Shown in pieces: positions 24,218 through 32,884 of a DNA stretch of 64,000 nt (the first letter of the stretch is position 1; every line of letters starts with the position of its first letter). The position numbers were made by a program, and so were the translations under genes. The DNA comes from Streptomyces diacarni (GTDB taxonomy: Bacteria; Actinomycetota; Actinomycetes; Streptomycetales; Streptomycetaceae). The DNA is taken from positions 496,001 through 560,000 of the forward strand of contig NZ_QOIN01000048.1 in assembly GCF_003323715.1 (NCBI RefSeq). Direction: 5' to 3'. The notes beneath the pieces were generated by a model, which ran no database searches, was not told the DNA's origin, and saw nothing but the letters and a program-made list of their open reading frames with translations.

Positions 24218-24907
24218 ATGGCAACACATGTGATCACAGGGGCCGGGTCGGGTATCGGCGCCGCGGTGGCGCGCGCACTGCTGGAGCGCGGTGACACCCT
24301 CTATCTGCTGGCCCGCGACGCGGGGCGCGCCAAGGAGCTCGCCCGGGAGTTCGAGGGCGCGCACACGCTGGTGGGCGACCTGGGGGAACCTGAGCGGCTC
24401 TCCTGGGCGTTCGAGCACCAGACGCTCCCCGAGGACGTCGACTCGCTGCTGCACGTCGCCGGCGTCGTCGAGCTCGGCGCCATCGGCGACTTCGGCCCCA
24501 AGCTGTGGAACGCCACGCTGGCCGCCAACCTGGTCGCGCCGGCCGAGCTGACCCGGCTGCTGCTGCCGCAGCTGCGCAGCGCACGCGGCCACGTCGTCTT
24601 CGTCAACTCCGGCGCGGGCCTGCGGGCCAACCCCGAGTGGGGCGCGTACGCCGCCAGCAAGCACGGCCTCAAGGCGCTCGCCGACGCGCTGCGCGGCGAG
24701 GAGGCCGGCAACGGGGTGCGGGTCACTTCCGTCCATCCGGGGCGCACGGCCACGCCGATGCAGGAGAAGGTGCACCGCCAGGAGGGCAAGAGTTACGACC
24801 CCTCCAGGTGGATCCCGGCCGAGGCGGTCGCCACCACGATCCTGACGGCCCTGGACCTGCCGCGCGGCGCCGAGGTCACCGACCTGAGCGTCAAGCCCGG
24901 TGGCTGA
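24218..24907 (+). CDS. Short-chain dehydrogenase/reductase (SDR) family protein
   Basis: 229 residues, classical SDR. Cofactor motif TGAGSGIG lies at residues 7-14 after THVI; LLARDAGRAKEL suggests NADP preference. The structural segment LLHVAGVVELG replaces NNAG. The catalytic Ser is in FVNSGAGLRANPEW, and Tyr/Lys in YAASKHGLKALA. It ends VTDLSVKPGG. ATG 24218 follows GGGGG; an upstream GTG would add six residues. The MetE-like gene begins a few bases after its stop, so the two, and perhaps ligA, form one transcript. Substrate unknown. Confidence 0.9.
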   Translation: MATHVITGAGSGIGAAVARALLERGDTLYLLARDAGRAKELAREFEGAHTLVGDLGEPERLSWAFEHQTLPEDVDSLLHVAGVVELGAIGDFGPKLWNATLAANLVAPAELTRLLLPQLRSARGHVVFVNSGAGLRANPEWGAYAASKHGLKALADALRGEEAGNGVRVTSVHPGRTATPMQEKVHRQEGKSYDPSRWIPAEAVATTILTALDLPRGAEVTDLSVKPGG

Positions 24908-24911
24908 CGCG

Positions 24912-25958
24912 ATGAACGACACGCAGCCGACAACCGTCTGGGGCCCCGCGGCGGCGACCGGTATCGGGTCCATGCCCGGCACCGACGCGCGGGAGGCGGC
25001 CAAAGCCGTCACCGGGTCCTTCGAGGCGCCGGAGCACCTGCCCCACCTCCCGGAACTGCCCGCGCGCGGCCCCGGGGCCGACATGCTGGGCCGCACCACG
25101 GGCCTGCTGGCCGAGATGTACGTGCACCTCGAACCCAGCGGCTGGCGGATCAGCGACCGGCCGGGGCGTGACACCCGCCGCGCCCGCGCCTGGCTGGGCG
25201 AGGACCTGGACGCGATCGAGGAGTTCACCCAGGGACTCGGGGAGGCCGGGCGGCCGCGCGGTCTGAAGGTCTCCGTCGTCGGCCCCTGGACGCTGGCGGC
25301 GGGCGTCGAGCGGCGCAACGGGGAGGCGATGCTGGGCGACCCCGGCGCGGTCCGCGACCTGGCGGCCTCGCTGGCCGAGGGGCTGGCGGGGCACCTGGCC
25401 GACGTGCGGCGCCGGGTGCCGGGTGCCGTCCCGGTGCTCCAGCTCGACGAGCCCTCACTCACCGCCGTACTGACCGGCCGGGTGCGCACGGCCAGCGGCT
25501 ACCGCACCCACCCGGCGGTGGACCGGGCGGTGGTCGAATCGACCTTGCGTGAACTGCTCGCGGTGCACGACGGGCCGACGGTCGTGCACTCGTGCGCGGC
25601 GGGGGTGCCGGTGGGACTGCTGCGCCGGGCCGGCGCCGACGGCATCTCGCTCGACTTCTCGCTCCTGACCGAGCGTGACGACGAGGTGATCGGGGAGGCC
25701 GTCGAGGACGGCGTGACCCTGTTCGCGGGTGTCGTACCCGCCACCGAGGGCGACGGGCGGGCATTGTCAGACCCTGCCGGTAGCGTCGGGGGTGTCAGGT
25801 CGTTGTGGCGCAGGCTCGGGCTGTCCCCGGGCCTGCTCGCCGAATCCGTCGTGGTCACCCCCACGTGCGGGCTCGCGGGAGCCTCACCGGCGTACGCCCG
25901 CCAGGCGCTCGCCCACTGCGCCCGGGCGGCACGATCACTCGCTGACAACCCTCAGTGA
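24912..25958 (+). CDS. MetE-like protein (cobalamin-independent methionine synthase fold)
   Basis: 348 residues, only the C-terminal-type barrel of MetE. Signatures are the opening ATGIGSMPGTDAREA, VVGPWTLAAG, LQLDEPSL, and the zinc ligands in VVHSCAAGVPV (His, Cys) and VTPTCGLAG (Cys). Full MetE is about 750 residues with two domains, so this is a stand-alone one-domain relative; the methyl donor is unknown. It precedes ligA with a stop overlapping an alternative ligA GTG (GTGA). A homologue sits beside ligA in mycobacteria too (Rv3015c next to Rv3014c), so linkage is ancient. ATG 24912 preferred; GTG 24900 possible. Confidence 0.82.
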   Translation: MNDTQPTTVWGPAAATGIGSMPGTDAREAAKAVTGSFEAPEHLPHLPELPARGPGADMLGRTTGLLAEMYVHLEPSGWRISDRPGRDTRRARAWLGEDLDAIEEFTQGLGEAGRPRGLKVSVVGPWTLAAGVERRNGEAMLGDPGAVRDLAASLAEGLAGHLADVRRRVPGAVPVLQLDEPSLTAVLTGRVRTASGYRTHPAVDRAVVESTLRELLAVHDGPTVVHSCAAGVPVGLLRRAGADGISLDFSLLTERDDEVIGEAVEDGVTLFAGVVPATEGDGRALSDPAGSVGGVRSLWRRLGLSPGLLAESVVVTPTCGLAGASPAYARQALAHCARAARSLADNPQ

Positions 25959-25972
25959 CGGGAGGACCAACG

Positions 25973-28180
25973 GTGGCTGGCGAAGAGGACGTGACGGCCC
26001 CCGCCGAAGCGCGGGAGAAGCACAAGAGCCTCGCGGAGCAGATCGAGGAGCACCGCTTCCGGTACTACGTCAAGGACGCTCCTGTCGTCAGCGACGCCGA
26101 GTTCGACCGGCTGCTGCGCGCGCTGGAGGCGCTGGAGGAGGAGTACCCCTCCCTGCGCACCCCCGACTCCCCGACGCAGAAGGTCTCAGGGCACTACGAG
26201 ACGGAGTTCACGGAGGTCGCCCACCGCGAGCGCATGCTCTCGCTGGACAACGCCTTCGACGACGAGGAGCTGGGCGAGTGGGCCGACCGCGTCGCCCGCG
26301 AGCTGGAGGGCGTGGCGTACCACTTCCTGTGCGAGCTCAAGATCGACGGCCTCGCGGTCAACCTCACCTACGAGCACGGCAGGCTGACGCGCGCCGCCAC
26401 CCGGGGCGACGGCCGCACCGGTGAGGACATCACGCCCAACATCCGCACCATCGCGGACATCCCCGAGCGGCTGAGCGGCGAGCGGCTGCCCGAGCTGGTC
26501 GAGGTGCGGGGCGAGGTCTTCTTCCCCATGGAGCGGTTCGAGGAGCTGAACGCGCGGCTGGTCGAGGCGGGCGAGAAGCCGTTCGCCAACCCGCGCAACG
26601 CGGCGGCCGGCTCGCTGCGCCAGAAGGACCCGCGGGTGACGGCGACGCGGCCGCTGCACATGGTGGTGCACGGTATCGGCGCGCTGGAGGGCTCCGCCAA
26701 GGAGGACTTCACCCGCCTCTCGGCCGCCTACGACCTGCTGCGCGCGTGGGGCCTGCCCACCTCGACGCACGCCAGGGTGGTGGAAGGCCTGGCCGGCGTG
26801 CGCGAGTTCATCTCCCACTACGGCGAGCACCGCCACTCGGTGGAGCACGAGATCGACGGCGTCGTCGTCAAGCTGGACGAGATCCGCCTCCAGGGCCGCC
26901 TGGGTGCCACCTCGCGGGCCCCCCGCTGGGCCATCGCTTGGAAGTACGCGCCGGAGGAGGTCAACACCGAGCTGGTGGACATCCGCGTCGGTGTGGGCCG
27001 CACCGGGCGGGTGACGCCGTACGCGGTGGTCGAGCCGGTCACCGTCGCGGGATCCGAGGTCGAGTTCGCCACCCTGCACAACCAGGACGTCGTCAAGACC
27101 AAGGGCGTCCTGATCGGCGACACGGTGGTGCTGCGCAAGGCGGGCGACGTGATCCCCGAGATCCTCGGCCCGGTCGCCGATCTGCGCGACGGGAGCGAGC
27201 GGGAGTTCGTGATGCCTGCCGTGTGCCCCGAGTGCGGCTCGGCGCTCCAGCCCATGAAGGAGGGCGACGTCGATCTGCGCTGCCCCAACGCCCGCTCCTG
27301 CCCGGCCCAGTTGCGGGAGCGGCTGTTCTACCTGGCGGGCCGCAAGTGCCTGGACATCGAGCACTTCGGCTACGTGGTCGCCAGCGCGCTGACCCAGCCG
27401 CTGGAGCCCAAGCAGCCTCCCCTGCGGGACGAGGGCGGGCTGTTCGACCTGACGGTGGAGGATCTGCTGCCCATCGTCGCCTACGTCGTCGACCAGGACA
27501 CCGGCATCCCCAAGCGCGACCCGGAGACGGGCGAGGACAAGACGGTCACCCTCTTCGCCAACAAGCAGGGCGAGCCGCGCAAGAACACCTTGGCGATGCT
27601 GGAGAACATCGAGGCGGCCAAGGACCGCCCGCTCGCGCGGATCATCACCGGGCTGTCGATTCGCCACGTCGGGCCCGTCGCCGCCGAGGCGCTGGCCCGC
27701 GAGTTCCGCTCCCTGGAGCGGATCGCCGAGGCCGACGAGGAGGAGCTGGCCGCCACCGAGGGGGTCGGGCCGACGATCGCCGCCTCGCTCAAGGCCTGGT
27801 TCGCCGAGGACTGGCACCGCGAGATCGTCGAGCGGTGGCGTGCGGCAGGGGTGCGGATGGAGGAGGCCTCGGGCGGGGAGGAGGGGCCGCGTCCGCTGGC
27901 GGGTCTGACGGTCGTCGTCACCGGCACCCTCGCCTCCCACACCAGGGACGGCGCCAAGGAGGCCCTTCAAAAGCAGGGCGCCAAGGTGACGGGGTCGGTC
28001 TCGAAGAAGACCGATTTCGTGGTGGCGGGCGAGAACCCTGGCTCGAAATATGACAAGGCCGTCCAGGCGAAGGTGCCGATTCTGGACGATGACGGTTTCG
28101 CCGTGCTGTTGGAGCAGGGGCCTGACGCCGCCCGCGAGGCGGCCGTGGCCCCCGGGGAGGGAGAGGAAGCGGGCGACTGA
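25973..28180 (+). CDS. ligA: NAD-dependent DNA ligase LigA
   Basis: 735 residues, full length. It seals nicks in DNA using NAD+. Domains in order: Ia (YYVKDAPVVSDAEFDRLLR), adenylation domain with nucleophile Lys ~123 in CELKIDGLAVNL, OB fold with TSRAPRWAIAWKYAPEE, the four-Cys zinc finger CPECGSALQPMKEGD to CPNARSCPAQ (~419-442), helix-hairpin-helix part, and C-terminal BRCT (GLTVVVTGTLASHTRDGAKE). A 20-30 residue insertion after FGYVVASALTQ, rich in Pro/Asp, is actinobacterial in style. GTG 25973 with GGGAGG seven to eight bases upstream is preferred to GTG 25955, which overlaps the previous stop. Confidence 0.96.
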   Translation: MAGEEDVTAPAEAREKHKSLAEQIEEHRFRYYVKDAPVVSDAEFDRLLRALEALEEEYPSLRTPDSPTQKVSGHYETEFTEVAHRERMLSLDNAFDDEELGEWADRVARELEGVAYHFLCELKIDGLAVNLTYEHGRLTRAATRGDGRTGEDITPNIRTIADIPERLSGERLPELVEVRGEVFFPMERFEELNARLVEAGEKPFANPRNAAAGSLRQKDPRVTATRPLHMVVHGIGALEGSAKEDFTRLSAAYDLLRAWGLPTSTHARVVEGLAGVREFISHYGEHRHSVEHEIDGVVVKLDEIRLQGRLGATSRAPRWAIAWKYAPEEVNTELVDIRVGVGRTGRVTPYAVVEPVTVAGSEVEFATLHNQDVVKTKGVLIGDTVVLRKAGDVIPEILGPVADLRDGSEREFVMPAVCPECGSALQPMKEGDVDLRCPNARSCPAQLRERLFYLAGRKCLDIEHFGYVVASALTQPLEPKQPPLRDEGGLFDLTVEDLLPIVAYVVDQDTGIPKRDPETGEDKTVTLFANKQGEPRKNTLAMLENIEAAKDRPLARIITGLSIRHVGPVAAEALAREFRSLERIAEADEEELAATEGVGPTIAASLKAWFAEDWHREIVERWRAAGVRMEEASGGEEGPRPLAGLTVVVTGTLASHTRDGAKEALQKQGAKVTGSVSKKTDFVVAGENPGSKYDKAVQAKVPILDDDGFAVLLEQGPDAAREAAVAPGEGEEAGD

Positions 28181-28270
28181 CGCGAGGCCGGTCACCAGGG
28201 GCGAGTCCGGGGCGATCCGCGAGCGCGCCAGGCGAGTTCGCCACTCGCGCACGGGCCACATTCAGCCACC

Positions 28271-28311
28271 TGTGCCCCGCCCCTTTCGTGCCCGGGGCAC
28301 AGGCCCCGGGC
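28271..28311 (+). terminator. Overlapping hairpins after ligA
   Basis: TGTGCCCCG (28271-28279) pairs with CGGGGCACA (28293-28301). Alternatively GCCCGGGG pairs with CCCCGGGC in 28290-28311. The two folds exclude each other. The remaining 293-base gap up to the rmdB-like start has no gene. Confidence 0.5.
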
Positions 28312-28473
28312 CCACAGGCGCCGTACCACGCCCGGCAGTTGCGCACACCGGATGCGAACGCATTGAGGCAACAGCGGCCGATCGCTGCCCCTCTTCCCAG
28401 GCAGCGGCCTACTGTTGACGTAGACGCCTGTCGTGGCGAGGGGCAGGCGTGGACGGCTGCGAGAGGGACCAGG

Positions 28474-30675
28474 ATGCTGGATTTCTCCGGGGGCTCCGGG
28501 CCCCCGTTCTCCCGCCTGCCCTCGGACGGTACGCGGGGCGGGGCGGGACACGACGCGGGGGCGGGCCCTGGCGGTGCGCAGGCCGGCGGCGCGTCGGCCT
28601 GCGGTGCGCGCAGCGAGGAGACCCGGCTGCTGCGGCTGCTCGCCGCCCGCCCGCCGGCGCTGCCCGCGCTGGTCGTCGCCGCCGCGGCGCTGGCGCTGAT
28701 CGGCGGTGTCGCCCGCGTCCTGTGGGAGGGCCACGCGCTCTTCCCCGGCGGCACCGCCGGGTGGTCGTTCGCGGCCCTCACCGGATGTGTGGTCGCCCAC
28801 CTGGTCACCATGAGCCGCGACCGCTGGTGGGGCGGCACCGGGTCGGGGCCCGCGCTGACGCTGGCGATCCTGCTGCTGCACGGCTGGGTGCCGGCGCTGC
28901 TGGTCAGTCTCGCCGTCGTCGCGCTCGTCGGTGCCGCACGCCGGCACAAATGGCGGCAGGCCCTCGTGCACGGCGCGATCGACCTCCTCGGCATCGGCGT
29001 CGCCAGCCTGGCGCTCGCCGTGTGCGGGGTGCGCCCCTCGGTGGAGCAGCCGTGGGGGCCGGACGCGTGGAGCCTGGCCGCGGTCGCGGAGATACCGCTC
29101 GCCGCCGCCCTCTACCTCCTGTTCACCCGCGGGCTGCAGTGGTTCTGCTTCGCCCCGCGCACCCGCGGCCTGCCCTCCACGCTGCGCACCGCGCTGATCC
29201 GCCAGGGCCTGGTGGGCGTCGCCCTGCTGGGCATAGCGCCGCTCATCGCCGTCGTGGCCTACCACAAGCCGCTGACGCTGCCGCTGTTCGCGGTGCCGTT
29301 GATCGCGCTCGACTCCACGCTGCGGATCGCCCGCGCCCGCGCCGAGGAGCAGCTGCGCGACCCGCTCACCGGGCTGCCCAACCGGCTGTGGCTGCTGGAG
29401 CGAGCCTGGGCGGCGTTGGAGGAAGCCGAGCGCACCGCGTCGCGTTCCGCGCTCGTCCTCATCGACCTCGACCGCTTCAGGTCCGTCAACGACACCCTCG
29501 GCCACCTCGCAGGCGACCGGCTGCTGCTGCAGATCGCCGAGCGGCTGCGGGCGGCGCTGCCGCGCGGCGCCGAGGCCGCCCGCCTGGGCGGTGACGAGTT
29601 CGCCGTGCTGCTGCCCGTCGCCGACTCCACGACCAGCGCGCAGCGCGTCGCCCGCAACCTGGTCTCCGCGCTCGGCTCCCCGCTGGATCTGGACGGGCTG
29701 ACGCTGGTGCTGGAGGCCAGCGCGGGCGTCGCCGTCTACCCCGACCACGCCACCGAGGCCGAAGGCCTGCTGCGCCGCGCCGACGTGGCCATGTACGAGG
29801 CCAAGCGCGACCGCACCGCCGTCGAGGTCTACGAGGCCACCCGCGACGGCAACACGCCCGACCGCCTGGGACTCCTCGCCGACCTGCGCAGGGCGCTGGA
29901 CGCCGGCGAGGTCGAGCTCCACTACCAGCCCAAGGTCGGGTTCGACGGCACCGTCTCAGGTCTTGAGGCGCTGGTGCGGTGGGTCCACCCCGAGCGGGGC
30001 CGCGTCCCCCCGGACGAGTTCATCGCCATCGCCGAGACGTCCGGGCTGATGCCGCGGCTGACGGAGTACGTGCTGGAGACCGCGCTCGCCCAGGTCGCGC
30101 GCTGGCGTGCCGGCGGCCTGACGGTGCCGGTCGCCGTCAACGTCTCGCCGCGCGACGTCCACTCGCCCGGCTTCGCCGGGGCCGTCGCCGCGCGGCTCGC
30201 CCGGCACGGTGTGCCGCCGGGGGCGCTCCAGTTGGAGATCACCGAGCACGTCCTCCTGGAGGACCCGCAGCAGGCCGCCGACACACTGGCGGGGCTGACC
30301 GGGCACGGGGTGAAGATGTCGCTCGACGACTTCGGTACCGGGTACTCCTCGCTGGTGCACCTGCGGCGGCTGCCGGTCAGCGAGCTCAAGATCGACCGTT
30401 CTTTCGTGGCGCGGCTCGCCGTCGACACCGAGGACGCCGAGATCGTGCGCTGCACCGTCGACCTCGCGCACTCGCTCGGTCTCCTCGTCGTCGCCGAGGG
30501 GGTGGAGGACGACGAGACGTGGGAGCGGCTGCGCGACCTGGGGTGCGATGCGGTCCAGGGGTGGCTGGTGGCCGCGGCGATGCCTCCGGGGGAGACCACC
30601 GCGTGGCTGCGGGCGCGCGAGGTCTCGGTGAACCGCACCCTTCCCGCTGCCCCGCCCCCCGCCCACACTCCGTGA
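28474..30675 (+). CDS. rmdB: Membrane GGDEF-EAL protein, RmdB-like c-di-GMP enzyme
   Basis: 733 residues. After a Gly-rich cytoplasmic start, six or so membrane helices span about residues 65-285, followed by GGDEF and EAL domains. The GGDEF signature LGGDEFAVL is intact near 371-375; the EAL domain keeps Glu in GLEALVRW (~498), NVSPRDVHSPGF, LEITEHVLLED, LDDFGTGYSSL, KIDRSFV and EGVEDDE. Both synthesis and hydrolysis motifs are therefore present. Position between ligA and gatC matches rmdB (SCO5495) of S. coelicolor, reported as an active phosphodiesterase that affects morphological development. ATG 28474 with GAGAGGGA upstream. Symbol based on recalled synteny and architecture. Confidence 0.85.
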   Translation: MLDFSGGSGPPFSRLPSDGTRGGAGHDAGAGPGGAQAGGASACGARSEETRLLRLLAARPPALPALVVAAAALALIGGVARVLWEGHALFPGGTAGWSFAALTGCVVAHLVTMSRDRWWGGTGSGPALTLAILLLHGWVPALLVSLAVVALVGAARRHKWRQALVHGAIDLLGIGVASLALAVCGVRPSVEQPWGPDAWSLAAVAEIPLAAALYLLFTRGLQWFCFAPRTRGLPSTLRTALIRQGLVGVALLGIAPLIAVVAYHKPLTLPLFAVPLIALDSTLRIARARAEEQLRDPLTGLPNRLWLLERAWAALEEAERTASRSALVLIDLDRFRSVNDTLGHLAGDRLLLQIAERLRAALPRGAEAARLGGDEFAVLLPVADSTTSAQRVARNLVSALGSPLDLDGLTLVLEASAGVAVYPDHATEAEGLLRRADVAMYEAKRDRTAVEVYEATRDGNTPDRLGLLADLRRALDAGEVELHYQPKVGFDGTVSGLEALVRWVHPERGRVPPDEFIAIAETSGLMPRLTEYVLETALAQVARWRAGGLTVPVAVNVSPRDVHSPGFAGAVAARLARHGVPPGALQLEITEHVLLEDPQQAADTLAGLTGHGVKMSLDDFGTGYSSLVHLRRLPVSELKIDRSFVARLAVDTEDAEIVRCTVDLAHSLGLLVVAEGVEDDETWERLRDLGCDAVQGWLVAAAMPPGETTAWLRAREVSVNRTLPAAPPPAHTP

Positions 30676-30817
30676 GCAAGCCCAGGTCACGGGGGTCGGT
30701 GCACCGGGAACGGGCGCGGTGGGCCGGGGGAGCGGCCGGGGAGGGAACCGGCAGGGGCGCGGGCCCCATAGGATTGGGGCGGACAATCCGCAACTCACCC
30801 ATCAAGAGGACCGCCGC

Positions 30818-31117
30818 ATGCCTGGCATCACACGCGAGGAGGTCGCCCACCTCGCGAAGCTGGCGCGTCTGGAGCTGAAGGACGAAGAGCTCGATCACTT
30901 CGCCGGTCAGCTCGACGACATCATCGGCGCGGTAGCCGCCGTCTCTGAAGTCGCCGACGACGCTGCCGTACCGCCGACCTCCCACCCGCTCCCGCTGACG
31001 AACGTCATGCGGCAGGACGAGGTCCGTCCGTCGCTGACCCCGCGGCAGGCGCTCTCCGGAGCGCCTGCGCAGGAGCAGCAGCGTTTCAAGGTGCCGCAGA
31101 TCCTGGGGGAGGAGTGA
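30818..31117 (+). CDS. gatC: Asp-tRNA(Asn)/Glu-tRNA(Gln) amidotransferase subunit C
   Basis: 99 residues, the usual GatC size. The start ITREEVAHLAKLARLELKDEEL, the central LDDIIGAVAAVSEV and the end FKVPQILGEE are family-typical. It is the small chaperone-like subunit that wraps GatA and GatB in the complex converting Glu-tRNA(Gln) to Gln-tRNA(Gln). ATG 30818 follows AGAGGA by seven bases. Its stop overlaps a GTG in front of gatA, and gatA's ribosome site lies inside gatC's last codons, so the two are translationally coupled. Confidence 0.96.
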   Translation: MPGITREEVAHLAKLARLELKDEELDHFAGQLDDIIGAVAAVSEVADDAAVPPTSHPLPLTNVMRQDEVRPSLTPRQALSGAPAQEQQRFKVPQILGEE

Positions 31118-31122
31118 CCGGG

Positions 31123-32619
31123 ATGGCCGGTGAACTGATCAAGCTGACCGCCGCCGAGCTGGCGGCGGGGATCGCGCGTGGTGAGCTGACCGCGGTCGAG
31201 GTGACCGAGGCGCACCTGGCCCGGATCGAGGCCGTGGACGAGAAGGTCAACGCCTTCTTGCACGTGGACCGCGAGGGCGCGCTCGCGCAGGCCCGCGAGG
31301 TGGACGCCAAGCGGGGGCGCGGCGAGAAGCTGGGCCCGCTGGCGGGTGTGCCGCTGGCGCTGAAGGACCTGTTCACCACCGAGGGCGTGCCGACGACCGC
31401 GGGGTCGAAGATCCTCCAGGGCTGGGTGCCGCCGTACGACGCGACGGTCACCAAGCGGCTCAAGGACGCCGACGTCGTCATCATCGGCAAGACCAACATG
31501 GACGAGTTCGCCATGGGCTCGTCGACGGAGAACAGCGCGTACGGCCCGACGGGCAACCCGTGGGACCTGACCCGCATCCCGGGTGGCTCGGGGGGTGGCT
31601 CGGCCGCGTCGCTCGCCGCGTACGAGGCGCCGCTGGCGATCGGTACGGACACCGGTGGCTCCATCCGCCAGCCGGCGGCCGTGACCGGGACGGTCGGTGT
31701 GAAGCCGACGTACGGCGGCGTCTCCCGCTACGGCATGGTCGCCTTCTCCTCGTCGCTCGACCAGGGCGGCCCGTGTGCCCGTACGGTGCTGGACGCGGCG
31801 CTGCTGCACAGCGTGATCGCGGGCCACGACGAGAAGGACTCGACGTCCATCGCGCAGCCCGTCCCCGACGTGGTGGAGGCCGCGCGGAACGGCGAGGTCG
31901 AGGGCCTGCGGGTCGGCGTCGTCAAGGAGTTCCGCGGCGAGGGCTACCAGGCGGGGGTGATGCAGCGGTTCGACGAGTCGGTCGCGTTGCTGCGTGAGCT
32001 GGGCGCCGAGGTGGTGGAGCTGTCCTGCCCCTCGTTCACCAAGGCGCTGGCGGCCTACTACCTGATCGCGCCCTCGGAGTGCTCCTCCAACCTGGCCCGT
32101 TTCGACGCCATGCGGTACGGGATGCGGACCGGCGACGACGGTACGCACTCGGCGGAGGAGGTCACCGCGCTGACCCGCGAGGCGGGCTTCGGCGACGAGG
32201 TGAAGCGGCGCGTGATGCTGGGCACCTACGCGCTCAGCTCCGGCTACTACGACGCGTACTACGGGTCGGCGCAGAAGGTCCGCACGCTGATCACGCGGGA
32301 CTTCGAGAAGGCGTTCGAGCAGGTGGACGTCGTGGTCTCGCCGACCACGCCGACCACCGCCTTCCCGATCGGGGAGCGCGCCGACGACCCGATGGCGATG
32401 TACCTCGCCGACCTGTGCACCATCCCGTCCAACCTGGCGGGCAACTCCGCCATGTCGATCCCGTGCGGTCTCGCGCCGGAGGACGGGCTCCCCGTGGGGC
32501 TGCAGATCATCGCCCCCGCCATGGCCGATGACAGGCTCTACCGTGTCGGTGCGGCCGTGGAGGCCGCCTACCAGGCACGTTGGGGTCACCCGCTGCTAGA
32601 GGAGGCACCGTCGCTGTGA
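31123..32619 (+). CDS. gatA: Asp-tRNA(Asn)/Glu-tRNA(Gln) amidotransferase subunit A
   Basis: 498 residues, amidase-signature family. It releases ammonia from glutamine for transfer by GatB. The Ser-cis-Ser-Lys triad is complete: Lys in PLALKDLFTTEG (~80), Ser in IPGGSGGGSAAS (~155) and Ser in GTDTGGSIRQPAA (~178). GSSTENSAYGPTGNPWD is also diagnostic. ATG 31123 sits about ten bases after GGGGAGGAG and is preferred to GTG 31114, which lies too close. Followed by a GTGA overlap with a small membrane-associated gene. Confidence 0.96.
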   Translation: MAGELIKLTAAELAAGIARGELTAVEVTEAHLARIEAVDEKVNAFLHVDREGALAQAREVDAKRGRGEKLGPLAGVPLALKDLFTTEGVPTTAGSKILQGWVPPYDATVTKRLKDADVVIIGKTNMDEFAMGSSTENSAYGPTGNPWDLTRIPGGSGGGSAASLAAYEAPLAIGTDTGGSIRQPAAVTGTVGVKPTYGGVSRYGMVAFSSSLDQGGPCARTVLDAALLHSVIAGHDEKDSTSIAQPVPDVVEAARNGEVEGLRVGVVKEFRGEGYQAGVMQRFDESVALLRELGAEVVELSCPSFTKALAAYYLIAPSECSSNLARFDAMRYGMRTGDDGTHSAEEVTALTREAGFGDEVKRRVMLGTYALSSGYYDAYYGSAQKVRTLITRDFEKAFEQVDVVVSPTTPTTAFPIGERADDPMAMYLADLCTIPSNLAGNSAMSIPCGLAPEDGLPVGLQIIAPAMADDRLYRVGAAVEAAYQARWGHPLLEEAPSL

Positions 32620-32858
32620 GCTCGAAGCTTGAGAAGGCCAAGGGTTTCAAGAAGTCCAGGACCGGGCTGTACTTCTCCATCGCCACGTCGCTCATCGGTG
32701 TCCCCGGCACCGTCAAGCGCGCCAAGGAGGCGAAGAAGGAAGGGGACACGCTGCAGCTGATCGATGTGGCGGTCTCCGCGGCCGGCATCGTCACCGGCGT
32801 CGTGCTGCTCGTGCGTGAGCTGCGCCGCCTCGACGTCGACGACATCCTCGACGACTGA
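32616..32858 (+). CDS. Small conserved protein between gatA and gatB, 80 aa
   Basis: GTG 32616 overlaps the gatA stop (GTGA); GAGGAGG lies 12 bases upstream. The product is Lys-rich at the front (SSKLEKAKGFKKSRTGLYF), has a central VPGTVKRAKEAKKEGD, one hydrophobic helix (LIDVAVSAAGIVTGVVLLV) and an acidic end (LDVDDILDD). A homologue of the same size occupies the same place in other Streptomyces, from memory, so position is conserved. Function unknown; it could tether or regulate GatCAB, but nothing in the sequence shows this. Confidence 0.8.
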   Translation: MSSKLEKAKGFKKSRTGLYFSIATSLIGVPGTVKRAKEAKKEGDTLQLIDVAVSAAGIVTGVVLLVRELRRLDVDDILDD

Positions 32859-32884
32859 CGCGGTCGAGAAAGGTTAAGTTTTCC

